Below are positions 48,018 to 56,564 of a stretch of DNA of 64,000 bases, piece by piece. Source of the DNA: Rhodobacterales bacterium (lineage in GTDB: Bacteria > Pseudomonadota > Alphaproteobacteria > Rhodobacterales > Rhodobacteraceae); assembly GCA_025362795.1 (NCBI GenBank), contig JANYFE010000067.1, forward strand, positions 1-64,000, read 5' to 3'. Position numbers and translations under genes: made by a program. Under the pieces are notes generated by a model. The model searched no databases. It had not been told where the DNA came from and was given only the letters and a program-made list of their open reading frames with translations. How positions within the stretch are numbered: position 1 is the stretch's first letter; every line of letters begins with the position of its first letter.

Positions 48018-48986
48018 TCATGTGCGGCGCAACAGGTCCAGCGCCTGCGCGACGATGTTCTCGGCACTCAGCCCCAGGCTGGCGCGCAGGTCATGCGGCG
48101 GGCCGATGGGCGGAAAGCTGTCAGCAATGCCGATCCGGCGGACCGGTCCATGCGGCACCTCGGCCAGCGCCTCCAGAACCGCGGCACCTAGCCCGCCGAT
48201 CACCGAGTGTTCCTCGACCACGATCATCGCGCGGGTCTGTCTTGCGGCGACTTCCAGCGCGGCCACATCAAGCGGCTTTACCGTATGCAGGTTCAGCACA
48301 CGCGCGGCGACGCCCATGCTACGCAGCGCGTCTGAAGCCAGCACCGCTTCGACCACCATGGACCCATTGGCAACAAGGGTCAGGTCATCGCCTTCGCGCA
48401 GACGCACTGACCTGCCGATTTCAAAGGGCCGGCCGGGTGCATTGAACGTCCATTCCGCCCCCCGCCCCAACCGGATATAGATTGGCGCGGCCGCGGGGTG
48501 ACGCATCGCCGCCCGCAGGCAGGCGTCAACTTCGACCGCATCCGAGGGCACCAGCACGATCATCCCAGGGATGGACCGCATGATCGCCACGTCTTCACAG
48601 CTTTGATGCGTCGGGCCGCCGACACCATAGGACAGCCCGGCGCTCTGGCCCGCAAGGATCACCTTGACGCCGTTGTATGCAACGTCGAGCTTGGCCTGTT
48701 CCACGGCCCTGAGCGCGGTAAAAACTGCATATCCACTGATCAGCGGCAGTTTGCCCGACAGGGCAAGCCCGGCGGCCACGCCTGTCATGTTCTGCTCGGC
48801 GATGCCCAGATTGAACATCCGCCCCGGATACGCCGCCCCGAACCTGTCGATACCGGTGGCATACATCAGGTCTGCGGTCAGAACGACAAAATCATCCCGC
48901 TCGCCTGCCAGGTCCAGAATGGTTTCGCCAAACTGCTGGCGGATCGATTTGGTCGGCAGCGCGGCGCGGGCGTCGGCTAGGGTCAT
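48018..48986 (-). CDS. Split transketolase, C-terminal subunit (first pair)
   Basis: This 322-residue protein holds the pyrimidine-binding and C-terminal transketolase domains. NLGIAEQNMTGVAAGLALSG carries the catalytic Glu that activates thiamine diphosphate. GVGGPTHQSCEDVAIMRSIPGM is the usual substrate-loop region. The start overlaps the N-subunit stop (ATGA at 48983-48986). Split transketolases act on pentose phosphates or, in apiose metabolism, on apulose 4-phosphate (AptAB). The substrate is not decided by sequence. Confidence 0.85.
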   Translation of the reverse strand: MTLADARAALPTKSIRQQFGETILDLAGERDDFVVLTADLMYATGIDRFGAAYPGRMFNLGIAEQNMTGVAAGLALSGKLPLISGYAVFTALRAVEQAKLDVAYNGVKVILAGQSAGLSYGVGGPTHQSCEDVAIMRSIPGMIVLVPSDAVEVDACLRAAMRHPAAAPIYIRLGRGAEWTFNAPGRPFEIGRSVRLREGDDLTLVANGSMVVEAVLASDALRSMGVAARVLNLHTVKPLDVAALEVAARQTRAMIVVEEHSVIGGLGAAVLEALAEVPHGPVRRIGIADSFPPIGPPHDLRASLGLSAENIVAQALDLLRRT

Positions 48987-49828
48987 TGCAGTGCCCCGAG
49001 TTCCGCCATCGCCATCGCGTACTGGGTGTTCGAGATGGAATCCGAATGCCAGCTGCGGACATCTTCCATAAAGCTGACGCCCTTGCCCTTGACGGTATCG
49101 GCAATCACCATATGAGGCCGGTCATGTCCCATCAGGCGCCGCGGTGCCAGCACCTGCAACAAGGCGTTCAGATCATGTCCGTCAACCCGGCTGACCTCCC
49201 AGCCGAAAGACAGCCACTTGTCCACCAGAGACCCCATCGGCATCACATCGTCCGTCCGTCCGTCTACGCACAGCCCGTTGTTGTCGATAATGCCCACAAG
49301 GTTGCCAAGGCCGTATTTTGCGGCCGCCATTGCGGCTTCCCAGACCGAACCCTCGTTGATCTCACCGTCACCCATCAGCACATAGGTCATGTAGTCCTTG
49401 TGATCGAGCCGCGCGGCCAAAGCCATCCCGACGCCGATGGAAAGCCCGTGGCCCAACGAGCCAAGCGAGGCGTCCACTCCGGCTTGATAGCGACGCGACG
49501 GATGTGTCATCAGCCGTGCGCCAACATGGGTTTCATATTCCGCGATCCAGTCTTCGGGGATGAACCCGCGCCGGATCAATGCCGAATATAGCGTCGGCGC
49601 GGCGTGACCCTTGCTGAGAAGAAAGCGGTCCCGGTCGGGCCAGTCTGGATTGGTCGGGTCAATCCGCAACGTCGCGAAATACAGAACCGTCACGATGTCG
49701 GCGCAAGAATAGCAGCTGCCGAAATGGCCGTTACCAGCTGCTTTGAACATCCGCGCGGTGTCGATGCGGTTCTGTTGCGCCATGTCGGCCAGCGCGTTGC
49801 CCGACAAGGGCTGAAACGTCAAAGCCAT
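48983..49828 (-). CDS. Split transketolase, N-terminal subunit (first pair)
   Basis: This 281-residue thiamine-diphosphate-binding subunit has the motif MGDGEINEGSVWEAAMAAAKYGLGNLVGIIDNN, the substrate-phosphate region SKGHAAPTLYSALIRRG and GSLGHGLSIGVGMALA. Its start overlaps the upstream C-subunit by 10 bases. It pairs with 48018-48986 to form a complete enzyme. Confidence 0.88.
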   Translation of the reverse strand: MALTFQPLSGNALADMAQQNRIDTARMFKAAGNGHFGSCYSCADIVTVLYFATLRIDPTNPDWPDRDRFLLSKGHAAPTLYSALIRRGFIPEDWIAEYETHVGARLMTHPSRRYQAGVDASLGSLGHGLSIGVGMALAARLDHKDYMTYVLMGDGEINEGSVWEAAMAAAKYGLGNLVGIIDNNGLCVDGRTDDVMPMGSLVDKWLSFGWEVSRVDGHDLNALLQVLAPRRLMGHDRPHMVIADTVKGKGVSFMEDVRSWHSDSISNTQYAMAMAELGALQ

Positions 49829-50796
49829 GCCTTGACCCTTTCCACGATAGTTTTTGTAGAAATGCCATAGCGGTCATGCAGGGTCGGCAACGCACCGGCG
49901 TCCAGAAATGCATCAGGCAGTGCGATCTGCCGCATCGGCGCTGCGCCGCCATGCAGAGCGGCCTGCGCCAGCACCGCCTCGCCAAACCCGCCCGGCGTGG
50001 TGTGGTTCTCGGCCACGATGATCAGACGTCCGGGGCGCTGCAACGCCGCGGTGATCGCCGCCAGGTCCAGCGGTTTCACCGTCGGCATATGCAGAACCCC
50101 GGCGTCGATCCGGTCACCGGACAGCGCGGTTGCAGCCTCAAGCACCCGCATGGTCAGGATGCCGGTCGAAATGAACAGCACATCCGCGCCGTCGCGCAAC
50201 AGCCGCGCCTTGCCGATCTCGAACCGCCCGGCGAAGTCATCCAGCACGCGCGGCACATGACCGCGCAACAGCCGCATGTAAACCGGCCCCACGTGGTTCG
50301 CGGCAGCTTCCGTGGCCTGTTCGACGTCGACGGCATCGCAGGGGTCGATCACGACAAGACCGGGAATTGCGCGGAAGATGGCAAGATCATCGGTGCCCTG
50401 GTGGCTGGGCCCATAGCCGGTGGTCAGGCCGGGCAAAGCACAGGCGATCTTGACGTTCAGCCGGTCTTCAGCAATCGCCATATAGATGAAATCATAGGCC
50501 CGGCGGGCCGCAAACACCGCATAGGTCGTCACAAAGGGCGTGAAGCCCTCGCGCGCCATTCCCGCAGCGGATGCCATCAGCAGCTGTTCTGCCATGCCCA
50601 TCTGGTAGAATCGGTCCGGATGCGACTCTGCGAAAATATGCAGGTCGGTGTATTTGCCAAGATCGGCGGTCATGCCCACGATATCGCTGCGGGTCTCGGC
50701 CAATCGGGCCAGCGTGTGGCCAAAGGGCGCGGTCGTCACCTTCTGCCCATCGGCGGCAAGCGAGGCGATCATCGCACTGGTTCTGAGCCTGGTCAT
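49819..50796 (-). CDS. Split transketolase, C-terminal subunit (second pair)
   Basis: This 325-residue C-terminal subunit reads QMGMAEQLLMASAAGMAREG with the catalytic Glu, and GPSHQGTDDLAIFRAIPGL. I chose the ATG at 50796 (MTRLRTSAMIASLAADGQ), overlapping the N-subunit stop (ATGA). It is clearly divergent from the first C-subunit, so the pairs are not a recent duplication. Confidence 0.85.
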   Translation of the reverse strand: MTRLRTSAMIASLAADGQKVTTAPFGHTLARLAETRSDIVGMTADLGKYTDLHIFAESHPDRFYQMGMAEQLLMASAAGMAREGFTPFVTTYAVFAARRAYDFIYMAIAEDRLNVKIACALPGLTTGYGPSHQGTDDLAIFRAIPGLVVIDPCDAVDVEQATEAAANHVGPVYMRLLRGHVPRVLDDFAGRFEIGKARLLRDGADVLFISTGILTMRVLEAATALSGDRIDAGVLHMPTVKPLDLAAITAALQRPGRLIIVAENHTTPGGFGEAVLAQAALHGGAAPMRQIALPDAFLDAGALPTLHDRYGISTKTIVERVKAWL

Positions 50797-51650
50797 TCGG
50801 CGGCCCCCGCGTGCAGATCCGCAATCGCCTTGGCCCATTCCTCGGGTTCGATCCGGATGAAATGGGTCTTGTCGCGGGCTTCGAGGAAAGGCACGCCCTT
50901 GCCCATCAACGTGTCGCACAGGATGATGCGGGGCATGGCATCCGGAAGTGCGCGGGCGGCGTCAAACGCAGACAGGACGGCGTCCATATCGTTGCCATCG
51001 ACCCGCGCTACCCACCAGCCAAACGCCCGCCACTTGTCGGAAAGCGGTTCGAATCCCAGGGTGGTCGACGAAGGCCCATCGGCTTGCTGGTTGTTCACAT
51101 CGACAATCGCGATCAGATTGCCAAGCTTCCAGTGACTGGCCGACATGGCCGCTTCCCAGGTTGCGCCCTCGTTCAATTCGCCATCTGACAGCAGCACATA
51201 GACGAAACTGTTCGACGCCTTGCGCTTCAGCCCAAGACACATGCCGATCGCGATGGGCAAGCCGTGCCCCAGCGAGCCGCCGGTAATTTCCATGCCGGGC
51301 GTGTAATGCGCCATGCCCGACATCGGCAGGCGGCTATCATCGGCACCATAGGTTTCAATTTCGGATTGCGGCAGAACCCCCGCTTCGATCAGCGCGGCAT
51401 AGAGCGCGATGGCGTAATGCCCGATCGACAACAGAAATCGGTCCCGGCCGTCCCATGAAGGATCGGCGGGCCGGTACACCAGCGCCGCAAAATAGGCGAC
51501 CGCCAGCACATCCGCGACACCCAGCGCCTGTCCGACATATCCCTGACCCTGAACGGCTGCCATTTTCAGGGCGAAATCCCGAATCCGTGTGGCCCGGATG
51601 CGCAACTCGGCAAGCTGTGCGGGCCGGTTGGAAAGGTGTTCGCTCCGCAA
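50793..51650 (-). CDS. Split transketolase, N-terminal subunit (second pair)
   Basis: This 285-residue subunit has LSDGELNEGATWEAAMSASHWKLGNLIAIVDVNN as its thiamine-diphosphate motif, SIGHYAIALYAALIEAG and GGSLGHGLPIAIGMCLGL. I chose the TTG at 51650 (preceded by AGGG), because the ATGs at 51749/51746 would overlap the operator motif and the first pair's N-subunit has nearly the same length. It is the first gene of the transketolase operon. Confidence 0.82.
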   Translation of the reverse strand: MRSEHLSNRPAQLAELRIRATRIRDFALKMAAVQGQGYVGQALGVADVLAVAYFAALVYRPADPSWDGRDRFLLSIGHYAIALYAALIEAGVLPQSEIETYGADDSRLPMSGMAHYTPGMEITGGSLGHGLPIAIGMCLGLKRKASNSFVYVLLSDGELNEGATWEAAMSASHWKLGNLIAIVDVNNQQADGPSSTTLGFEPLSDKWRAFGWWVARVDGNDMDAVLSAFDAARALPDAMPRIILCDTLMGKGVPFLEARDKTHFIRIEPEEWAKAIADLHAGAAE

Positions 51651-51741
51651 TGATTGGCCCTGCCCTGCACTAAGTCTTGACAACCTGCACTGGCCAAGCC
51701 CAAAAAAGCAGACTTGAGTGGAGTGCTGACAAATTGATACA

Positions 51742-51755
51742 GTCATCATACCAAT
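51742..51755. promoter_or_regulatory. GntR-type operator candidate, site 2
   Basis: GTCATCATACCAAT lies in the divergent gap between the transketolase operon and the GntR gene, with ATTGATAC just upstream (51733-51740) as a possible second half-site. The position allows control of both directions. Confidence 0.65.
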
Positions 51756-51816
51756 CAGTCAACACCTATTGACCTGTCCTTCTCCCGCCGTCCTGCGCAA
51801 CTTTGGGGTACCCTGT

Positions 51817-52551
51817 ATGGAGAACGAGTCTCCGATCGTCCGCCGCAAACTCTCTCAAGAGGTTTTTGATCGATTGTTGCAGTGGATCAACGACGGCGAA
51901 TACCCGCCCGGTTCTTTGCTGCCCCCAGAGCGCCAGTTGATGGAGGTGTTCAAGGTGGGCCGCCCCGCGGTGCGCGAAGCACTGCAAGACCTGCAACGGC
52001 TGGGGCTGGTTTCGATCACCCATGGCGGCGGGGCCAAAGTGACCGAACCCACGGCACAGTCGGTTCTCAGCCAGATCGCGGTGACGGTGCATCATGTGCT
52101 GGCCAGCTCACAGCAAAATCTGGTGCATCTGAAGGAAACCCGCACCTTTTTTGAAGTGGGCATGGCGCGGATCGCGGCAGCGCGTGCGACAGATGCCGAT
52201 GTCGCCGACCTGCGCCGCATCCTGTCCAACATGGAAGCTTCGGCAACGGAATTCGCCGCGTTCATGAAACACGATATCGATTTCCACCGCCGCATTGCCA
52301 CCATCACCGGCAATCCGATCTATGTGGCGGTCAGTGAGGCGCTGCTGACATGGCTCAGCAAGTATCACATCGGCGAGTTGCGCAAGGTGGGACGCGAAGC
52401 GCAGACCTTGGAAGAGCACCGCCATATCATTGACCGCATCGCCTTGCATGATGTCGAAGGCACCGCCGCTGCGATGCAGGTTCACCAGACCCGCGCCGCC
52501 GATCTTTACGCCTCACATTCCGACGAAAAAGTGATCAACGCCGTCCGGTAA
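51817..52551 (+). CDS. GntR/FCD-family transcriptional regulator
   Basis: This 244-residue protein has an N-terminal winged helix-turn-helix (YPPGSLLPPERQLMEVFKVGRPAVREALQDLQRLGLVSITHGGGAKV) and an FCD ligand domain with metal-binding residues (DIDFHRRIA, EHRHIIDRI). The start at 51817 (MENESPIVRRKLSQEV) follows the operator region. It is the only regulator among the three operons that share the GTCATNATACCAAT motif, so it is the best candidate for controlling them. The likely ligand is a sugar acid. Confidence 0.9.
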   Translation: MENESPIVRRKLSQEVFDRLLQWINDGEYPPGSLLPPERQLMEVFKVGRPAVREALQDLQRLGLVSITHGGGAKVTEPTAQSVLSQIAVTVHHVLASSQQNLVHLKETRTFFEVGMARIAAARATDADVADLRRILSNMEASATEFAAFMKHDIDFHRRIATITGNPIYVAVSEALLTWLSKYHIGELRKVGREAQTLEEHRHIIDRIALHDVEGTAAAMQVHQTRAADLYASHSDEKVINAVR

Positions 52552-54359
52552 GGTTTCAGCACAAGGCCGTCAACCGGGGTCGCAACCCATGATCCATCCG
52601 CCGCCAGAAGGCGGGCCTGTCCCGTTTGGGGCAGGTTTGGCCGCACCGCGGCCTCGCCAATGTTCGAGGCAAGCATATGGGTCAAGCCGCCGCTGTCCCA
52701 CGCCACCACCGCCAACCCCGGGCAAGTCGCCTCGCGGCGGACGCATCCCGCCGCGGCCGCAAGCGTGGTCTGAACTGTCAGAAGCGGAACCGGCCTTTGC
52801 TCCACACCGATCACACCAAACGGACCAAAGGGCGCGGCCAGTATCAAGCAGACCACAGCCGATCCGGCGCAGGCGGCAGCTAGGCCGACAGCATACGCCG
52901 CGCCAAACAACGCGGCATGCCTTGGGTCATTTTCGGCCATCGCAATCCGCTTGTTTTGCGGGTTTGCAGCGACCGAGGCACCATAGGGCGCATGCCGGGC
53001 ACCCAGCGTGCAGGGGCCAAGCCAGATAGGCCGCCCGCCCGACAGATGCGCCGCCGAGGCGAGGATCGCAGGATAAACCGACAGGGTCTGCATCGCCGAA
53101 ACATCATCTGCCGCATGCACGATGCCGCAACCGCCAAAATAGACACCATCCGCCAGTGGTCCGGGTGGGTTGCGGTTGAACTCTGTGAAGAATGACGTTG
53201 TGCCCGCCACAACGCGCCCCGTGAAACCCGCGGCCCGCAGCGCTGATACCAGATTATCCACTGGCACTTCACCGGGCGGCAGGCTGGCGGTTGGCGAAGT
53301 CTTAAACTCGCGGCGGGGGGCGACCAGCAGGTCGCGCGGTGGGTTGTCCCTGCCAAGCGCCTGCATCAAGGCCGCCACCTCGGCAGTTGCATCGTGGGCG
53401 GGAAAGATGGCCTCGACCACCGGGGCCGCGCCGATTGCCGTTGCAAGCGCAAGGCCGGCGGCAAGCTCAACGGCCCCCTGCCCCGGCACCCAGCGCAGGA
53501 CAAGACGCTGCGCGATGCCGCGCGGAAGGCGCGCGGCATCGCCCGCCAGCGCCTCGGGCCGGTCGGCAAACAGCGCCATTTGCGGCATGGCGCCTATGAC
53601 AGGGCCCCACCGCAAACGTGGATCGCCCGCCTTGGCAATGTTGCCACCTGCGCCGGGCTGTGCAGCGGCGATGGTCACTGTGACGCTTTGATGGTCCTGC
53701 GTTCCTTTTGTCAGAACATAGGGTTTCGGTCGCGACAGCGGGCGCACAAAGGTCTTGAACGACGCATCGGCCCAGTTGCGTTGATCTTCCATCTCGAAGG
53801 CATCACCCGTCATCGCGACCCGCACTGACAGACCCGGTTCCGGCGCATGCGTCATGGCGGCAATGTCCGTCGCCGGGGCGTTGGGGTCGATCTGTTCGGG
53901 AAACCGCAGAGAAATTCGCGCCCCCTGCGATGTCTCGATTGCCAAAGGCAGTCCCGCAACCTCGGCGGGGTGCAGCAGCACAAAGCCGATCCGGTTGGTG
54001 GGGAAATCACTGACCGCAAGGCCCGAAGCGACCATCGCAACCACACCGTCGGCCGCGCCGGAGGTGGTCATGTCATAGTCGAACCGCCCTTCCGGCCCTT
54101 CGCAACGTGCGCGGTAAGTGACGGCAAACCGTGCCGGGCTTTCCGTCACGCGCAGTTCCGTGATCAGCGGCGCATAGGTGCCCCAGCCGGTATCACGCGC
54201 GAGGTAGTTGATGGCGCGCAGCACCTCGATCCCGCCAAAGCAGATGGATCGCAGATTTCCGTCCTCCAGAATGGCCGAGACGGCACCTGCCCGCAGGCTG
54301 CGGCGGGCGGGCGGCGGGTCATCGGTGCCAAACAGGTCTTTTGCGCTAGCCTCCGTCAT
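52506..54359 (-). CDS. apnL: D-apionate lactonase-like protein
   Basis: This 617-residue cytoplasmic protein begins DLFGTDDPPPARRSLRAG...ILEDGNLRSICFGGIEVLRAINYLARDTGWGTY, the N-terminal pattern of D-apionate lactonases. A TIM-barrel-like middle (VEAIFPAHDATAEVAALM, TSFFTEFNRNPP) and a C-terminal beta domain follow. It would open D-apionolactone to D-apionate, the step after ApsD, which is encoded two genes upstream. Its 3' end overlaps the convergent GntR gene by 46 bases. Recognition is from memory of the family, without an alignment. Confidence 0.72.
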   Translation of the reverse strand: MTEASAKDLFGTDDPPPARRSLRAGAVSAILEDGNLRSICFGGIEVLRAINYLARDTGWGTYAPLITELRVTESPARFAVTYRARCEGPEGRFDYDMTTSGAADGVVAMVASGLAVSDFPTNRIGFVLLHPAEVAGLPLAIETSQGARISLRFPEQIDPNAPATDIAAMTHAPEPGLSVRVAMTGDAFEMEDQRNWADASFKTFVRPLSRPKPYVLTKGTQDHQSVTVTIAAAQPGAGGNIAKAGDPRLRWGPVIGAMPQMALFADRPEALAGDAARLPRGIAQRLVLRWVPGQGAVELAAGLALATAIGAAPVVEAIFPAHDATAEVAALMQALGRDNPPRDLLVAPRREFKTSPTASLPPGEVPVDNLVSALRAAGFTGRVVAGTTSFFTEFNRNPPGPLADGVYFGGCGIVHAADDVSAMQTLSVYPAILASAAHLSGGRPIWLGPCTLGARHAPYGASVAANPQNKRIAMAENDPRHAALFGAAYAVGLAAACAGSAVVCLILAAPFGPFGVIGVEQRPVPLLTVQTTLAAAAGCVRREATCPGLAVVAWDSGGLTHMLASNIGEAAVRPNLPQTGQARLLAADGSWVATPVDGLVLKPYRTALITFSSECEA

Positions 54360-54667
54360 GTCTTGGCGTTTTCCGTCACGCTGAAGAAATCGACGGTCTT
54401 GGACAGGATCATCGACCGCGTGACCGCGTCAAAGGTCAGGAAATGCTCTGAACGCAGATGGCGCTCGAACGCGCTGCGGTCGGAATAGATTTCGTACAGC
54501 AGCACGCTGCCGGCCGGCCCTTGCACTGGCATCAGCACATCAAAGCGCAGACAGCCGGGCTCTGCCGCCACGGATTGCGCGGCATTGGCGCGCACCGCGA
54601 CAAAGAACGCGGCGTAGTCGGTCTCAACGACTTCAAGCCGCACGGTCAGCGCAAATGTCGGCGTCAT
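54356..54667 (-). CDS. Small ABM-domain protein (putative quinol monooxygenase type)
   Basis: This 103-residue protein shows the antibiotic-biosynthesis-monooxygenase fold pattern: FALTVRLEV, ARANAAQSVAAEPGCLRFDVLMP, VLLYEIYSDRSAFERHLRSEHFLTF. The start at 54667 overlaps the ApsD stop (ATGA), the end overlaps the ApnL start (ATGA). Many sugar operons carry such a gene (for example L-rhamnose mutarotase-like roles); the function here is unknown. Confidence 0.8.
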   Translation of the reverse strand: MTPTFALTVRLEVVETDYAAFFVAVRANAAQSVAAEPGCLRFDVLMPVQGPAGSVLLYEIYSDRSAFERHLRSEHFLTFDAVTRSMILSKTVDFFSVTENAKT

Positions 54668-55707
54668 GCGGGTCGCCAAGCAAAGGGGACTTCCGCGTTG
54701 TGTGACGCGGCCGCGCGGTAGGCGGCATCGACAAGCGCAAAAGTGCGCAGGTTGTCCTCGCCCGACGTTTCCGCCGCAACACCGCGACCAAAGCAATCCA
54801 GGAAATGTGCACAGGCCGCGAACGCGCCTTCCTGGCTGGCATGCCACGGCTCTGCCGTCCAGGGCAGCAGCGGTGAAGAGATATCCTGCACTGTGGTCGT
54901 GCCCTGCCGGATCACGCTCATCCGATATCCGGGATGCACGATCAGCGTGCCGTCGGGGCCCTCGATTTCCATCAGTGTCTGGGGAAAGGGGTCAGGGTCG
55001 CGCTGTGCCTGATAGGTGCATTCGACCACGCTGACCGCACCATTTTCATGGCGCAGCAGCATGGTCGCGGTATCCTCTCCCAGCAGTCCGGGGCGCCTGT
55101 GCTGGGTTTCGCAAGACAGACGCGCCACCTCGCCCATGATCGCACGGGCAAGATCCATCACATGAATGCCCACATCGGCGATCACCAGGTTGGGTTCGTG
55201 CAGGAAATAGGGCTGGGCCGCGTAAACATCAAAGCCGGTGCGAAACAGGATGCGGGCCCAGCTGGGTTGGCCGATCATGCCTGCGGCAATCGCCTTGCGC
55301 ACCGCGCGCATCGGCGCCTGGAACCGGAAATTCTCATGCACCGCCAGCCACACCTCGGCCTTGTGGGCAGCCGCGACGATCGCCATGCAGTCGGTCAAAG
55401 TCGAAGCAAAAGGCTTTTGCACGATGACGGCAATGCCATGTGAAATCGCCAACTCTGCCAACGGGCGGTGAGTTTCGTGGCGCGTCACAATATCAACCAG
55501 ATCGGGCTTTTCCGCCCGCAACATGGCGTCAGCATCCGTGTAATACGGCACGCCATAGCGCGCACCGGCCGACTTTGCCTTGTGCGCATCCACGTCGCAG
55601 ACTGCCGCCAGATCAGCACCTTCGGGCCGCAGATGGTGCCAGGATTGCAGATGGTTCTCGGCGTAAAAACCGCAACCGATGACGGCGACCCGGACCCTGC
55701 CGCGCAT
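54664..55707 (-). CDS. apsD: Gfo/Idh/MocA oxidoreductase, probable D-apiose dehydrogenase
   Basis: This 347-residue NAD(P)-dependent enzyme has the Rossmann motif VIGCGFYAENHLQSWH, the family's catalytic Lys in VQKPFASTL (EKP-like), HENFRFQAPMRAVRKAI and the C-terminal sheet with VADVGIHVMDLARAIMG. D-apiose dehydrogenase (ApsD) is a known member of this family and oxidises D-apiose to D-apionolactone. The assignment rests on the family and on the ApnL neighbour. The start at 55707 overlaps the FAH stop by one base. Confidence 0.72.
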   Translation of the reverse strand: MRGRVRVAVIGCGFYAENHLQSWHHLRPEGADLAAVCDVDAHKAKSAGARYGVPYYTDADAMLRAEKPDLVDIVTRHETHRPLAELAISHGIAVIVQKPFASTLTDCMAIVAAAHKAEVWLAVHENFRFQAPMRAVRKAIAAGMIGQPSWARILFRTGFDVYAAQPYFLHEPNLVIADVGIHVMDLARAIMGEVARLSCETQHRRPGLLGEDTATMLLRHENGAVSVVECTYQAQRDPDPFPQTLMEIEGPDGTLIVHPGYRMSVIRQGTTTVQDISSPLLPWTAEPWHASQEGAFAACAHFLDCFGRGVAAETSGEDNLRTFALVDAAYRAAASHNAEVPFAWRPA

Positions 55708-56564
55708 CACGCCGGCCCCAGAATGTGATTTCGCAATACGCCGACACCCTCGGCCTCGATCTCGATCACATCGCCCGGCTGCATGAACACCGGCGGTTTC
55801 TGGAACAGGCCGACGCCGGCCGGCGTGCCGGTGGTGACGATATCGCCCGGTTCCAGCGGCATCACCTGTGCCAGATGGCCGATCAGCTGCGGCAACGAGA
55901 ACAGCCAGTCTGCCGTAGTCCCGTTCTGCATCACTTTGCCGTTCAACCTTGTTTTCAACGCGACCCGGTCCGGATGCGGCATGGCATCGGCGGTCAGGAT
56001 GCAGGGACCGATCGGTGCAAATCCGGCAAAGTTCTTGCCCAGCGTAATCTGGTTGTCCTTGAACTGCACGTCGCGGGCCGAAACATCGTTCAGCAGCGTG
56101 TACCCGAAGATCGCCGGCATCACCTGATCCGGTGTGGGCCGGTGCAGAGGCTTGCCAATAACCACGGCGAATTCGACCTCGTAATCCAGTTGCTCTGTCA
56201 GCCGCGATTTCACGATTCCTGCGTCAGGGCCGGTGATCGAGGACGGCAGCTTGGCAAAGAAGAACGGCTCGGTCGGCATCACCGCCTTGGGGTTTTCCAG
56301 CGCATGCGCCTTGTAGTTGACGCCCGAACACAAGACCTTGCCCGGGCGGATCGGCGCGTGAAGCTGGACATCGACAAGGGGATGACGCGGTGCCTTGGGC
56401 CAGCCAGCCCGCACCTGTGCCAGAGCCTGCGCACCGCCCAAGATGATCCCAAGCAGATCAAGCCCCAGACCGGCGCCGGTCAGGTTTGCCACCAGATCTT
56501 CGATCAGCACGCCGGTTTGCCGCGCCTCCGGACGGTCCTTGAAAGAAAAGGTAACCAGCTTCAT
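55707..56564 (-). CDS. Fumarylacetoacetate-hydrolase-family protein
   Basis: This 285-residue enzyme has the FAH core: metal-ligand motif DYEVEFAVVIGKP, FGYTLLNDVSARDVQ and the catalytic-loop sequence KNFAGFAPIGPCIL, GDIVTTGTPAGVG. FAH enzymes hydrolyse C-C bonds of beta-diketo acids, decarboxylate oxaloacetate-like acids or dehydrate sugar acids. In this operon it might act on an oxidised apionate derivative (inference). It overlaps the alcohol dehydrogenase stop (ATGA at 56561-56564). Confidence 0.85.
   Translation of the reverse strand: MKLVTFSFKDRPEARQTGVLIEDLVANLTGAGLGLDLLGIILGGAQALAQVRAGWPKAPRHPLVDVQLHAPIRPGKVLCSGVNYKAHALENPKAVMPTEPFFFAKLPSSITGPDAGIVKSRLTEQLDYEVEFAVVIGKPLHRPTPDQVMPAIFGYTLLNDVSARDVQFKDNQITLGKNFAGFAPIGPCILTADAMPHPDRVALKTRLNGKVMQNGTTADWLFSLPQLIGHLAQVMPLEPGDIVTTGTPAGVGLFQKPPVFMQPGDVIEIEAEGVGVLRNHILGPA

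Noticed and set aside
47687-48067. Possible small gene upstream of the CUT1 binding-protein gene
   Set aside because: It runs through the operator region and overlaps the transketolase end, with no family resemblance or ribosome binding site.
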